A stretch of DNA of 44,680 bases from positions 1-44,680 of the forward strand of contig NZGG01000012.1 in assembly GCA_002690865.1 (NCBI GenBank), written 5' to 3'. A model generated the notes under the pieces. It worked only from the letters and a program-made list of their open reading frames with translations. It did not search any database and was not told the origin of the DNA. The position numbers and the translations under genes were made by a program. The DNA comes from Gammaproteobacteria bacterium (GTDB lineage: Bacteria > Pseudomonadota > Gammaproteobacteria > Pseudomonadales > Azotimanducaceae). Positions 14,981 to 21,821 of the stretch are shown here, in pieces. Within the stretch, counting starts at the first letter, position 1; every line of letters starts with the position of its first letter.

Positions 14981-15882
14981 TTGACTAAAAGCCTTCTGCT
15001 AGTGGATGTGGTAGTGAACTCTCTGCACAGCTCTGGGTGAGCCGCTTTTAACGCTGCTGTATCGAGCCGCATACTGTGAGCTGTTTTCCAGGTAGCAAGT
15101 ACCCGGTCACCGTCTGCGATTCCTTCTCCATCTTCGATAGCGATCTTTACCTGGCTTTCCAGCATCTTGATCGCCGTCCGATTTTTCTTCTCTTCTTTTT
15201 TCAAAGCCTTCAACTGCTCGATCGCCAGGACAATTTCCTCGTCGGCGTCGGCCATTTTTTCGGGCTTGTGAATAGGCCAAAACTGTGCGGCTTCGTCGCC
15301 GTTGATCGGATCCGGCATCTGCCGGCTTTCGACCATTTTCCAAAACTCGCCAGCCGTTTCCTCCATGTACTCCTGGAACTCGACATCAGCCTCCAGGTGG
15401 TATATCTCGATCCTTCGACCACGATCGAAAAACAGCACAGGCACATCAGCAAAAGGAACATCGGCAATTCGCATATTCCACTGACACTGGCAAAAGTAGT
15501 CAGGCGGAATGTCAGAGGATCCTGGCTCTCCCCAGGCTCGCGAGTCGCCGGCTGTCTTGACCTCGAGCACTCCTTGGTCGCCGGAAGGAAGGGTTATCAA
15601 ACCGTCCAGGTTGCAGCGAGCCCAGGGCTTTCCTGGGACGCTAATCGCTTCCAGGCTGGTAGCAACGTGATACCCTGTTTCCTCGCGGTATTTCTCCACG
15701 ACAAACGATTCCAGGAAACTACCCAGTTCCATTGCCAGGTTCGGTGGTCCGTCATCGATCGGCGATGTTTTTTCTAGCCAAACGTCGCACGGTGTTCGCC
15801 ACTTTGATAGCCCTAGCACTGCCGCGATCTCGGATCCGCCAATGCCCTGTTGTCGCTCTTTAAGCCATTGATTGCGGTTCAT
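14977..15882 (-). CDS. YqaJ-type viral recombinase/exonuclease (301 aa)
   Basis: The N terminus carries 'QQGIGGSEIAAVLGLSKWRTP' broken across residues 11-31, the hallmark of YqaJ-like nucleases, with Gly-Gly-Ser-Glu at 15-18. The PD-(D/E)XK core is 'NLDG' with Asp93 and 'LEVKT' with Glu107 and Lys109; 'QCQWNM' follows as the usual Gln helix. The C-terminal 100 residues contain a Lys/Glu-rich coiled-coil stretch ('LKKEEKKNR'). The enzyme would resect double-stranded DNA 5' to 3' and feed the annealing protein encoded next. The start overlaps the upstream stop by ATGA. Confidence 0.88.
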   Translation of the reverse strand: MNRNQWLKERQQGIGGSEIAAVLGLSKWRTPCDVWLEKTSPIDDGPPNLAMELGSFLESFVVEKYREETGYHVATSLEAISVPGKPWARCNLDGLITLPSGDQGVLEVKTAGDSRAWGEPGSSDIPPDYFCQCQWNMRIADVPFADVPVLFFDRGRRIEIYHLEADVEFQEYMEETAGEFWKMVESRQMPDPINGDEAAQFWPIHKPEKMADADEEIVLAIEQLKALKKEEKKNRTAIKMLESQVKIAIEDGEGIADGDRVLATWKTAHSMRLDTAALKAAHPELCREFTTTSTSRRLLVK

Positions 15883-16367
15883 GCTTCACCTCCTTCCAGC
15901 TGAAAATCGTGGCAGTCAACGCTCTCGATTTTTCGACCGCTTTGCACATCTTTGAGGACTTCGATCATCGCCTCATTTGCTCGTTGGATCGATCGGAACA
16001 TTTCATGGATCTCACCCTTTGCTGCCTCGTCCTCCGTGACTCGAGCCAGGTGATTTACAAGAACCAGATTTGCAACTGCCTGGTTGCTCGCCAATCGCTC
16101 GACTGCCCAGGCAACAGCACGGTTCGATTTGCCGTAGCTTTTCGGCTTCTCGTCGCTTTTCTTCGCTCGTCTTGTATAGTCGATACCGAGCGCTTCGAGG
16201 ATGGATCCGATCGCACCCCAGGAGCAATCGAATCCCTTTGCTGCCACGACTGTCCAGATGTCAGTTTTGGTTAATGGCAGCTTCTTTTCTTCGTGCAGCT
16301 CCGTAAGAAATACCTGCAGCTGTGCGCGTTCCAGGCTAGTGAGATGCTTCGTGTTTTTCTCGTTCAT
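15879..16367 (-). CDS. Unknown protein upstream of the exonuclease, possible HTH (162 aa)
   Basis: The start is ATG 16367 with a GAAGGAA site; an in-frame extension upstream lies in structured leader DNA. The N-terminal part, about residues 28-60 ('LTKTDIWTVVAAKGFDCSWG', then 'IGSILEALG'), has the spacing of a helix-turn-helix or winged-helix. A basic Lys-rich segment follows and then a long helical, Ala/Glu-rich part. It is the first gene of the recombination block, directly coupled to the exonuclease gene, and may be an accessory DNA-binding protein. No known family is recognised. Confidence 0.72.
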   Translation of the reverse strand: MNEKNTKHLTSLERAQLQVFLTELHEEKKLPLTKTDIWTVVAAKGFDCSWGAIGSILEALGIDYTRRAKKSDEKPKSYGKSNRAVAWAVERLASNQAVANLVLVNHLARVTEDEAAKGEIHEMFRSIQRANEAMIEVLKDVQSGRKIESVDCHDFQLEGGEA

Positions 16368-16561
16368 CACATTTCCTTCAAAGTGGTTAAAGAGCCTGGT
16401 CAGAATTGAGCCAGGCAAAGGGACGCCGGGAGTCGAATACCGGATGAGCCGTGCAGATCGCACGCTCGCGCCCCTTGGGTGGTCAGGTCGTGATCGTCGC
16501 GTCAGCTCGTCAGCTGCGCGTCACCTCCTGCCACCCTGCCATCCGCAGATGACACGTCTGG
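16368..16561 (-). promoter_or_regulatory. 194-base gap with tRNA-like folded leader
   Basis: This gap holds no gene. On the minus strand AAGGGGCG (16476-16469) pairs with CGTCCCTT (16425-16418). Inside lie an 8-bp hairpin with a bulge at 16446-16467 and a CCGG/CCGG hairpin around TTCGACT at 16426-16443, a T-loop-like sequence. Together they give an acceptor-like stem with two arms, but no D-arm, no normal anticodon loop and no CCA. Further downstream a 6-bp hairpin GCCTGG/CCAGGC at 16394-16416 precedes TCTTT. It may be a regulatory leader or a degenerate tRNA end; no promoter is convincing. Confidence 0.4.
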
Positions 16562-16888
16562 TCACGCCCAGGAGCCATCGCTAAACATCAGCAGGCTGCT
16601 GGGGACCATGAAGTTCAAAAACATTACGCCGCTGCAATCTTCCTCAGTGATGCCGCCAGGACCGCACACGCCGACCTCGTGAAGCCACTGGATGCTTTCG
16701 CGGATATGAGCATCAAATTTGCGTCGCGCGTCCCTCACGCGAGCGTAGGGAGCCTGGTTGTACGTCGATCGAACGTCGAGCTCGTGATACTTATCCCACA
16801 GGTCATTAGCTCTCTCGATCCGCTTCTCGACTTTCTTGGTGAAAGCGTCGATCTGTCGCTTGGTGATTTTTCTGGTTGTCGTTTTCAT
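16562..16888 (-). CDS. Small early-type protein of unknown function (108 aa)
   Basis: The first 60 residues are strongly basic and helical, with many Lys and Arg, and the C-terminal 35 residues are hydrophobic and Gly/Met/Phe-rich, with two Cys residues. No known domain is recognised. It is the last of six small genes that share a leader with AAGGATTGC just before ATG; its leader is 27/28 identical to that of the next gene upstream. The pattern suggests a common translational signal for a set of early host-takeover proteins. Confidence 0.75.
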   Translation of the reverse strand: MKTTTRKITKRQIDAFTKKVEKRIERANDLWDKYHELDVRSTYNQAPYARVRDARRKFDAHIRESIQWLHEVGVCGPGGITEEDCSGVMFLNFMVPSSLLMFSDGSWA

Positions 16889-16916
16889 GGTCGCAATCCT
16901 TGGTTGTGGTGGTGAG

Positions 16917-17099
16917 TTATTCAGCGAGTCTCTTAACTTCGTCGTCAGCCATGCGCTTGAACAACTTGAGCAGGCTCGTCTCTCTCGCCAGTGCGTCTAT
17001 CGCTGTAGATGGCTTGCCGAGGGCCTCGTCAAGTTTTGACGCGACCGCTAGTTCGTTGATTGTTCTGCCTAACTGTGACTCGGTTGGTGCTTTCTTCAT
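16917..17099 (-). CDS. Small helical early-type protein (60 aa)
   Basis: A fully charged, soluble, predicted helical protein with no Cys, Trp or membrane segment, of the size of many phage host-takeover peptides. Start ATG 17099 follows AAGGATTGC in the shared leader, and its TAA stop begins the shared leader of the following gene. No known family is recognised. Confidence 0.72.
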   Translation of the reverse strand: MKKAPTESQLGRTINELAVASKLDEALGKPSTAIDALARETSLLKLFKRMADDEVKRLAE

Positions 17100-17127
17100 G
17101 GTCGCAATCCTTGGTTGTAGTGGTGAG

Positions 17128-17334
17128 TTATTTGTCGTCGATGGAGCTATTGGTTTCTACTGAACGCAACCGGTCAGACAAGTCGAAAAGCATGTTCCAG
17201 TGTGCCAGGTTGTTTTCCTGCGCAGCTTTCTGCAGATCCGATACGGTCGCGACTCCCATAAATTCCGCGCCTCTCCTCAGCCCCTCAGCGACCACTTGAT
17301 TCAGTTTCCGGGCTTCTTCTTTCGTAAGTTTCAT
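17128..17334 (-). CDS. Small early-type protein (68 aa)
   Basis: Start ATG 17334 is chosen because it follows the shared AAGGATTGC leader; a longer frame upstream overlaps the neighbouring gene. The product is helical, basic at the N terminus ('MKLTKEEARKLNQ') and acidic at the C terminus. No domain is recognised. It is the third small gene from the downstream end of the group. Confidence 0.72.
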   Translation of the reverse strand: MKLTKEEARKLNQVVAEGLRRGAEFMGVATVSDLQKAAQENNLAHWNMLFDLSDRLRSVETNSSIDDK

Positions 17335-17359
17335 CGTCGCAATCCTTATTTGGTGGTGA

Positions 17360-17656
17360 TTAAAACAGCTCGTCTGCAACGACAAAAAGCGACGAATGGA
17401 GCCAGCATTTCTTGCCCCGTGTATTGATGTGGGCATCGCCTTCGTCGTCGATCGTCGCGTCGATAGTTTCGCGGTAGCAGCGATCGGCCAGTTTTTCGTC
17501 GCCGAAGTGCCGCATGAGCTCATCGTAGCCGGCTGAAACGTAAATTATCGAGCACGGGGAATTTGTTTGCCGGCTGTGAGCGTATGTGCAGCCTAGTGAA
17601 TGGTTCTGATTTTGAGCAACGTCGGCGCCGCAACCAGGGCATGTTTTTGTGGTCAT
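17360..17656 (-). CDS. Small zinc-ribbon-like protein (98 aa)
   Basis: The N terminus has 'CPGCG' at residues 6-10 and further Cys and His residues at about 20-35 ('LGCTYAHSR', 'NSPCS'), which could complete a zinc site. The rest is mixed, ending in hydrophobic 'SSLFVVADELF'. The start ATG 17656 follows the shared leader. Zinc-ribbon proteins in early phage regions often bind nucleic acid or host proteins, but no specific function can be given. Confidence 0.74.
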   Translation of the reverse strand: MTTKTCPGCGADVAQNQNHSLGCTYAHSRQTNSPCSIIYVSAGYDELMRHFGDEKLADRCYRETIDATIDDEGDAHINTRGKKCWLHSSLFVVADELF

Positions 17657-17693
17657 GGGTGCAATCCTAAGTGGAGGTTCAGTGAAAGGTGGC

Positions 17694-17936
17694 TTACAGG
17701 TGGTTTAGTCCGTACTGCATACCGTCGATCAATGCTTTGCAGGCTAGAAAGTTTTTGTCGGACAGCTTTTTTCGCGTAGAGGTAAACGTGTAAACCGGCA
17801 CACCGGTCACGCCGCACTCCGACTCAATTTTGAATCGTGGTGAGCCGCAGATTGTCGCCAACTTAAAAGCGATGGCGTCCAGCTTCGCGGAATCAAGGCT
17901 GTGGTGTGCGACGAGAAAGAATGATGGTTTTGACAT
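17694..17936 (-). CDS. Small early-type protein (80 aa)
   Basis: A mixed alpha/beta protein with two Cys and a beta-rich middle ('VPVYTFTSTRK'). The N terminus is hydrophobic over a short stretch ('PSFFLVAHH') but too short for a membrane segment. Start ATG 17936 follows the shared leader GGATTGC; the TAA stop is 37 bases before the next start. No known family. Confidence 0.72.
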   Translation of the reverse strand: MSKPSFFLVAHHSLDSAKLDAIAFKLATICGSPRFKIESECGVTGVPVYTFTSTRKKLSDKNFLACKALIDGMQYGLNHL

Positions 17937-17965
17937 GAGTGCAATCCTGACGGGAGGGGTGAAGA

Positions 17966-18193
17966 TTAGGAAACGGTGACGCTTACAACGTCAAATTGTG
18001 GGTAGTCCTCCAGCGACAACTCAAAGCGACTCAGATCGCTGACATGCTGGTTTGGCCTGACGACGATCTCTGACCAATCATCGCCAAGCACAGGAACCAC
18101 AACCACTTCCTCGATCAAAACGTGATCTGAGTAGTCTGAAGGCAGGAAGTTGGTCAATTCGCGGCTGATGATGTTCTTAATCTTGTCTTTCAT
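17966..18193 (-). CDS. Small acidic early-type protein (75 aa)
   Basis: The start ATG 18193 follows the shared leader; the longer frame to 18292 is non-coding repeat-region DNA. The protein has a basic N terminus ('MKDKIKNIISREL') and a Val/Asp-rich beta-like body. No domain is recognised. It is the first small gene after the repeat-rich control region and is probably the promoter-proximal gene of the early operon. Confidence 0.7.
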   Translation of the reverse strand: MKDKIKNIISRELTNFLPSDYSDHVLIEEVVVVPVLGDDWSEIVVRPNQHVSDLSRFELSLEDYPQFDVVSVTVS

Positions 18194-18507
18194 GGGTGCA
18201 ATCCTGTTTAAGTTGTGATCGTTGCGTTTGGTGTAAACGCTGCAGAACACTAAACCTATCGACGGATCTCCCACTCTGCAACAGCTATTCAACGGCTTTC
18301 CCAGGTTTTTCTAAAAACAATTCACCCAGGCGTCATTTGGCTGGCATTTGGCTGACCAAATAGGGGTGTCGTCCGATGCACCCCAGGGGTGTCGTCCGAT
18401 GCACTGACAAGCAAACCCCCAAAACCCCTAAAACTCACCCACTTGGGGGGTAAATGTAATACTTATGCCCCTACTTATGCCCCTACTTATTTACCTGGTG
18501 ACAATGG
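18194..18507. repeat. 314-base non-coding control region with three direct-repeat families
   Basis: No gene is seen here. Family one is a 20-base sequence (AGGGGTGTCG...GATGCAC) at 18362-18381 and 18385-18404, with palindromic CACCCC-A-GGGGTG at the junction. Family two is CATTTGGCTG at 18334-18343 and 18345-18354. Family three is TACTTATGCCCC at 18460-18471 and 18472-18483, plus a partial third copy. Three close minus-strand G-runs of 3-5 bases lie between about 18412 and 18440. The region separates the small zinc-finger gene from the early cluster and could hold operators, a replication origin or both. A promoter for the gene at 18193 is likely but I find no strong -35/-10 pair. Confidence 0.7.
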
Positions 18508-18753
18508 CTATCCGTGCTCGAGCCCGTTTTTCGTTTCATACGTCAGTTCTCGCATTTCCGCCGGCCTGTTTGTGCCGGTAAAACCAAACGGGGGAGGCTT
18601 CAAATACCCAGATTCAACCATTTCTTTCAGCACAATTTCCTTGTGCTTGCTGCAAAACTTCTCCCCTCGAATCGGCCTTTCAGTGCATCTTTCGCATGTT
18701 TCTCGCATCACTCGCTGCCTTTCTTTAGTTTCTTGACTTTCTTTGTTCGGCAT
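18508..18753 (-). CDS. Small zinc-finger-like protein (81 aa)
   Basis: The start is ATG 18753; a TTG further upstream extends into the divergent promoter and is less likely. Residues about 19-38 contain a C-x2-C...C-x2-H pattern ('CERCTERPIRGEKFCSKHK'), typical of small treble-clef or zinc-ribbon proteins that bind nucleic acid. The N-terminal half is basic and the C-terminal part Pro/Gly-rich. It is divergent from the plus-strand gene at 18866, with about 110 bases of promoter DNA between. It could be an early regulator. A -10-like CATACT ends 6 bases before the ATG, so the mRNA may be leaderless. Confidence 0.7.
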   Translation of the reverse strand: MPNKESQETKERQRVMRETCERCTERPIRGEKFCSKHKEIVLKEMVESGYLKPPPFGFTGTNRPAEMRELTYETKNGLEHG

Positions 18754-18865
18754 TCGCACAGTATGATGAGGCGACGGCAGTTGCGACAACGACAATTTTC
18801 ACAAACCGTTACGTCATCTCGCACTCGCCTTTGACAATGGTTGCACCTATTCATGGGGATCCTCT
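18754..18865. promoter_or_regulatory. Divergent promoter region
   Basis: This gap separates two divergent genes. On the minus strand TTGTCG at 18789-18784 (and a second copy at 18795-18790) is followed after 18 bases by CATACT at 18765-18760, which would place the transcription start at or next to the ATG at 18753. On the plus strand TTGACA at 18831-18836 is a good -35, but no clear -10 lies at normal spacing before the GTG at 18866; GGGGAT at 18856-18861 serves as a ribosome-binding site. The assignments are by eye. Confidence 0.45.
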
Positions 18866-19447
18866 GTGTACGAATACGAAATTTCGTCAGCTGACGATAT
18901 TATTGACGACGCCAGCACAATCAGCGCTCCTGTACCAAAGACTTCAGAGAGCCACATGCACGATTACCTGGTCGCGATGGGGGATGAAGCCAAGACGCTC
19001 GTTGGCTTTGATGATTGCGTTTGCGGCATCAATTTCAACGGCGAATATTATGATGTGTACTACTCGATGCCGGCCATGATTTTGCAGATGATGCGAGACA
19101 ACGACATGAATAAATTTGATGCGGTTGAGTTTATTCAGTACAACACAGTCAGGAGCCTCGATTACGAAAAAGGTATAATCATCATCGACGCTGCTTTCCC
19201 GACGACGATCTCCCAGGGGCGCACCACCGAAACGCCGAAAACAATCCTGGCAGAGCAGTGTTTGAGCCTAAAAGAAGCAGCAGAGGCGATCGAAAAGATT
19301 ACTCGCAAAAAACCGGATAAATCGACTCTCTACCGCTGGTGTACCAAGGGCGTAAAGGGTAATTTTCTCGAGCACGAGCGAATTGGCGGCAACATTATCA
19401 CCTCCAAGGAGGCGATAGAGCGATTCATTCTGAGGCAACAAGCGTAA
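18866..19447 (+). CDS. Lone plus-strand regulator-like protein with DUF1580-like HTH domain (193 aa)
   Basis: This is the only gene on the plus strand. It starts with GTG at 18866, five bases after GGGGAT. The N-terminal domain, about residues 40-110 ('GFDDCVCGINF', 'DVYYSMPAMI', 'DAVEFIQYNT'), resembles a small family of unknown function in bacteria and phages with a pattern of FDD...G...Y...N. The C-terminal 65 residues ('CLSLKEAAEAI', then 'KSTLYRWCTKGVKG', 'RIGGNIITSKEAIERF') match the DUF1580/excisionase-like HTH layout that I know mainly from planctomycetes. It could be a repressor or switch protein. A large hairpin terminator follows the stop. Confidence 0.8.
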   Translation: MYEYEISSADDIIDDASTISAPVPKTSESHMHDYLVAMGDEAKTLVGFDDCVCGINFNGEYYDVYYSMPAMILQMMRDNDMNKFDAVEFIQYNTVRSLDYEKGIIIIDAAFPTTISQGRTTETPKTILAEQCLSLKEAAEAIEKITRKKPDKSTLYRWCTKGVKGNFLEHERIGGNIITSKEAIERFILRQQA

Positions 19448-19497
19448 CAAGCCTGCCGGCGTAACAGACGCAATCCTTTGCGTCGGTAGGTTTGTTA
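19445..19497. terminator. Bidirectional hairpin between convergent genes
   Basis: Thirteen base pairs (with two G-T pairs) form between 19446-19458 and 19484-19496. Inside, GACGCA at 19467-19472 pairs with TGCGTC at 19479-19484. The stem starts at the TAA of the plus-strand gene and ends at the TAA of the minus-strand 254-aa gene, so it can terminate both. The T-rich side on the plus strand is GGTTTGTTATT. It closes the late operon and the regulator transcript. Confidence 0.75.
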
Positions 19498-20259
19498 TTC
19501 TTCCGTGACTGGAACTGGTCCCAGTGGCTCGCGAGCTTCCTCAATCCCGTTGAACTGAGCAGCCATCGCCGCAGTCCTGGCTGACTCAGCTACGTCGAGC
19601 CCTGTGACATCGCGATTCCAGAGCACCCCACGGGTACTGGAGTCAATCTGCGGTCCGCGATGAGCTTCCAGGGTGAATGACAGTGAACTGAATTTGGACC
19701 CCTGTCCGCACTCGATAGGGCTGCTCATCAGCACGGTTGGAAAGTTGAAAGTGAACCAATCGTCGCTTTTGTTGGCTGGTGCTGCCAGCGTCATTTTGTT
19801 GTTCCTGGCCGGCACGATCAGCAATCTGAAACGGTGATACTGCAACAGTGGCGTGCCGACTTCCCAGTCCTGCACCGCACCGTTTACAGAGTACATATTT
19901 TGTCTCTCCACCCAGTACCGAACCGTCTGATTCCACGTCGATAGGTTAATGCTAATTTGCACGATTCGGCCAAGCGCTTGCCTTTCTATGGGTGGTCCTT
20001 GCGGTCCGCCATTCGAGTCACCTGGCACGTCGTTAAAAAACTCGCGGGTGACGATGGCGGTATCATCCATCTGCTCACCAAACCAGTAAAGAGTATCGTC
20101 AGCTGGCGTCGCTGGCGCCCCGTCGGCGATATACAGATTGCTTCCTCCAGCAACCTGGATGTTGACCGCATCGCGATTATCAGCGTTTGCATTAGCGTTG
20201 GGATCAGGGATCGCAGCAACTGCAGGCGGGTCGGTGTTTAGAGGTAGTCGTGTGCTCAT
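19495..20259 (-). CDS. Head-tail or major tail-like protein, last gene of the late operon (254 aa)
   Basis: The first 40 residues are low in complexity, rich in Ala, Asn, Asp and Pro. The central 150 residues are beta-rich with many aromatic and Thr/Val residues, ending in 'SFTLEAHRGPQID', in keeping with a tail tube or neck protein. The start ATG 20259 overlaps the connector gene stop as ATGA. It follows the major capsid and connector genes, where tail completion or tail tube genes normally lie; the rest of the tail genes are in a separate block at the other end of the operon. The role is a positional inference. Confidence 0.7.
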   Translation of the reverse strand: MSTRLPLNTDPPAVAAIPDPNANANADNRDAVNIQVAGGSNLYIADGAPATPADDTLYWFGEQMDDTAIVTREFFNDVPGDSNGGPQGPPIERQALGRIVQISINLSTWNQTVRYWVERQNMYSVNGAVQDWEVGTPLLQYHRFRLLIVPARNNKMTLAAPANKSDDWFTFNFPTVLMSSPIECGQGSKFSSLSFTLEAHRGPQIDSSTRGVLWNRDVTGLDVAESARTAAMAAQFNGIEEAREPLGPVPVTEE

Positions 20260-20771
20260 ATTCCACCACCCTGTGCTCTCGGTAGTCGTGTTATTGGAGG
20301 TGGGAAAAGTTTATTCCGCACCGTCATGTCATTTCTGTTTTGGAGCTGCACAGCTGTTGGCCCCGTGTGGTCAACAATCGTTGCGTCGATCTGAGCTGGC
20401 AGGTCAAAGATGTTGCCACCTTTTTCAAGCTTTTCGATCAGTCCCCACCATTTCGCCTGGATCGTTTCAGCGTTGTCTGGCACGGCTTCTGATCGTCGTT
20501 CCCACAGCCGGATGATGGCGAGCCCGCACACCAGGTCTGCCAGGTACGCTTTGTTCACGCCAGTTAGGGTCGCCAGGTCATCGACGGAATACTGGCCCCC
20601 CTGGATCAGTGCAGCCTGGACTTGTCCGCTTGCACCGTCGAGCGCAACCTGGACAGCTGGATGCGAAGCCACAGCGCCACGGGAAAGTGACTCGCGATTA
20701 TCAGTCGCAAGATCACCTACCCAGTCGATGTCGTACCGCAGCGCTAAGTCGTCGCCGGTTGCGTAAGCCAT
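20256..20771 (-). CDS. DUF1320-like head-tail connector (171 aa)
   Basis: The N terminus 'MAYATGDDLALRYD' and the following helices match the layout of Mu gp36-like/DUF1320 head-tail completion proteins ('YATxxDLxxR'). These proteins are 130-180 aa and are encoded just after the major capsid gene, as here. A Trp-rich middle segment ('QAKWWGLIEKLEKGG') and a basic Pro-rich C terminus follow. It would form the ring between portal and tail. The start lies 9 bases downstream of the capsid gene stop. Confidence 0.78.
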   Translation of the reverse strand: MAYATGDDLALRYDIDWVGDLATDNRESLSRGAVASHPAVQVALDGASGQVQAALIQGGQYSVDDLATLTGVNKAYLADLVCGLAIIRLWERRSEAVPDNAETIQAKWWGLIEKLEKGGNIFDLPAQIDATIVDHTGPTAVQLQNRNDMTVRNKLFPPPITRLPRAQGGGI

Positions 20772-20780
20772 AGCTTTGCT

Positions 20781-21821
20781 CTAGCTCAGGATGTTCTCGA
20801 AGCGGAATCCGCTGGCTGGCGCTGTGCCAACAACGTCGAAATCGTCAACAACGTGACCCTCGGTTCGGCGGTCGTCCTCGTTGTCGTTCGTCCAGACAGT
20901 CATGTCCTCAGCGAGGAACAGGTGAATGGTGCTAAACGAAGGTCCGCCAGACTCGGCAACCAGGCTGCCAGGGCGAGCCAGCAAATATGCCTCATCGTTG
21001 TCGCAGATGAACGAGCTTGCGAGCGTTGCACCGCGTTGGCTTGAGACGCGAACAGCGTCCTCGACTACGATGTCGATGCCGTACAAACGATCGGGAAGCT
21101 GATACTCTCCCCACTTGCCGGCTTCGCCAACCACCTGGCTGTAAGCATCTGGCGAGCTCTTGATGTGCTCGACGATCTCCTGGCTCTCGCTCATGGAGTG
21201 AGCTGCATCCGGTGACAGCACCAGCTGCAAGTCTTTGCGACGAACAACGGACAGCGTAGCCAACATCACTTTTTCGACCGCATAGGCGAGCGAGCGTTTG
21301 ATGTCCTGGCGAGCGCTCGTTGACTGGTCCCAGTTTCCGGTGTTGCCGGGAATGGTTGTCACGTCAATCGAGTGGCCGGTTGCCCAGGAACCGTTGTCCT
21401 GGAGCAATCCGTGAACGCTCAGGGTGCGAGCAGTCATTGCCTGCTGCGCCTTGATGCGACTGTGCGACTCGATGATGTTCCAGTCAGCTTGCTCGCTGGC
21501 TTTTCGACCAATCGTAAAGTCGTAATCGTATCGCTGAGTTTCGTACCCGGCGAAAGTAAAGGTTTCCGTTCCGTTGTTGCGGCTCGGGCGAGGCGCTCCG
21601 TCGGGCCAAACAAATTCAGCCAGGTTTGCGTTCAAAACACGCGCCGCTTCTTCCGGCGTGATCTTGAGATAGTAGCCGGCAGATTTGTTCACATTTGACA
21701 GCTGGATGTAGCTATTCAGGGCGAACTCGTCGGGATTCCGCGAAAACTCGGTAATAAGCCGACCTGATGCGTCCAGGTCTTTGACAAAGGTGTTGTTTCC
21801 ACCTGGATATGCGATAGCCAT
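20781..21821 (-). CDS. Major capsid protein (346 aa)
   Basis: This 346-aa soluble protein has an N-terminal region with an acidic helix and then a long mixed alpha/beta body, with 'TARTLSVHGLLQDNG' and a C-terminal 'DDFDVVGTAP' segment, features compatible with an HK97-fold capsid protein. It lies after the scaffold-like and decoration-like genes and before the connector, the canonical place. No strong family motif can be named by eye, so the identification rests on length, composition and order. Confidence 0.78.
   Translation of the reverse strand: MAIAYPGGNNTFVKDLDASGRLITEFSRNPDEFALNSYIQLSNVNKSAGYYLKITPEEAARVLNANLAEFVWPDGAPRPSRNNGTETFTFAGYETQRYDYDFTIGRKASEQADWNIIESHSRIKAQQAMTARTLSVHGLLQDNGSWATGHSIDVTTIPGNTGNWDQSTSARQDIKRSLAYAVEKVMLATLSVVRRKDLQLVLSPDAAHSMSESQEIVEHIKSSPDAYSQVVGEAGKWGEYQLPDRLYGIDIVVEDAVRVSSQRGATLASSFICDNDEAYLLARPGSLVAESGGPSFSTIHLFLAEDMTVWTNDNEDDRRTEGHVVDDFDVVGTAPASGFRFENILS

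Larger units (their letters stand above)
16889..18207 (-). repeat. Shared 5' leader repeated before six small genes
   Basis: The sequence immediately upstream of six consecutive small genes contains the core AAGGATTGC or AGGATTGC followed by 3-4 bases and ATG. Positions of the leaders are 16889-16916, 17100-17127, 17335-17359, 17657-17693, 17937-17965 and 18194-18207 (core only). The first two are 27/28 identical over the whole intergenic gap; the third shares the 3' part including CACCACC. AAGGA or AGGA is a Shine-Dalgarno sequence, but conservation extends well beyond it. A related core also precedes the gene at 24584. Confidence 0.8.

Noticed and set aside
15076-15777. 233-aa plus-strand open frame antisense to the exonuclease gene
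   Set aside because: The opposite strand encodes a clear YqaJ-type nuclease with catalytic motifs, so this frame is a shadow.
16418-16476. Intact tRNA gene
   Set aside because: There is no D-arm, no seven-base anticodon loop with U33 and no CCA; only a tRNA-like fold remains.
18389-18736. 115-aa plus-strand frame through the repeats and opposite the zinc-finger gene
   Set aside because: No ribosome-binding site, simple-repeat encoded residues, and overlap with a better supported minus-strand gene.
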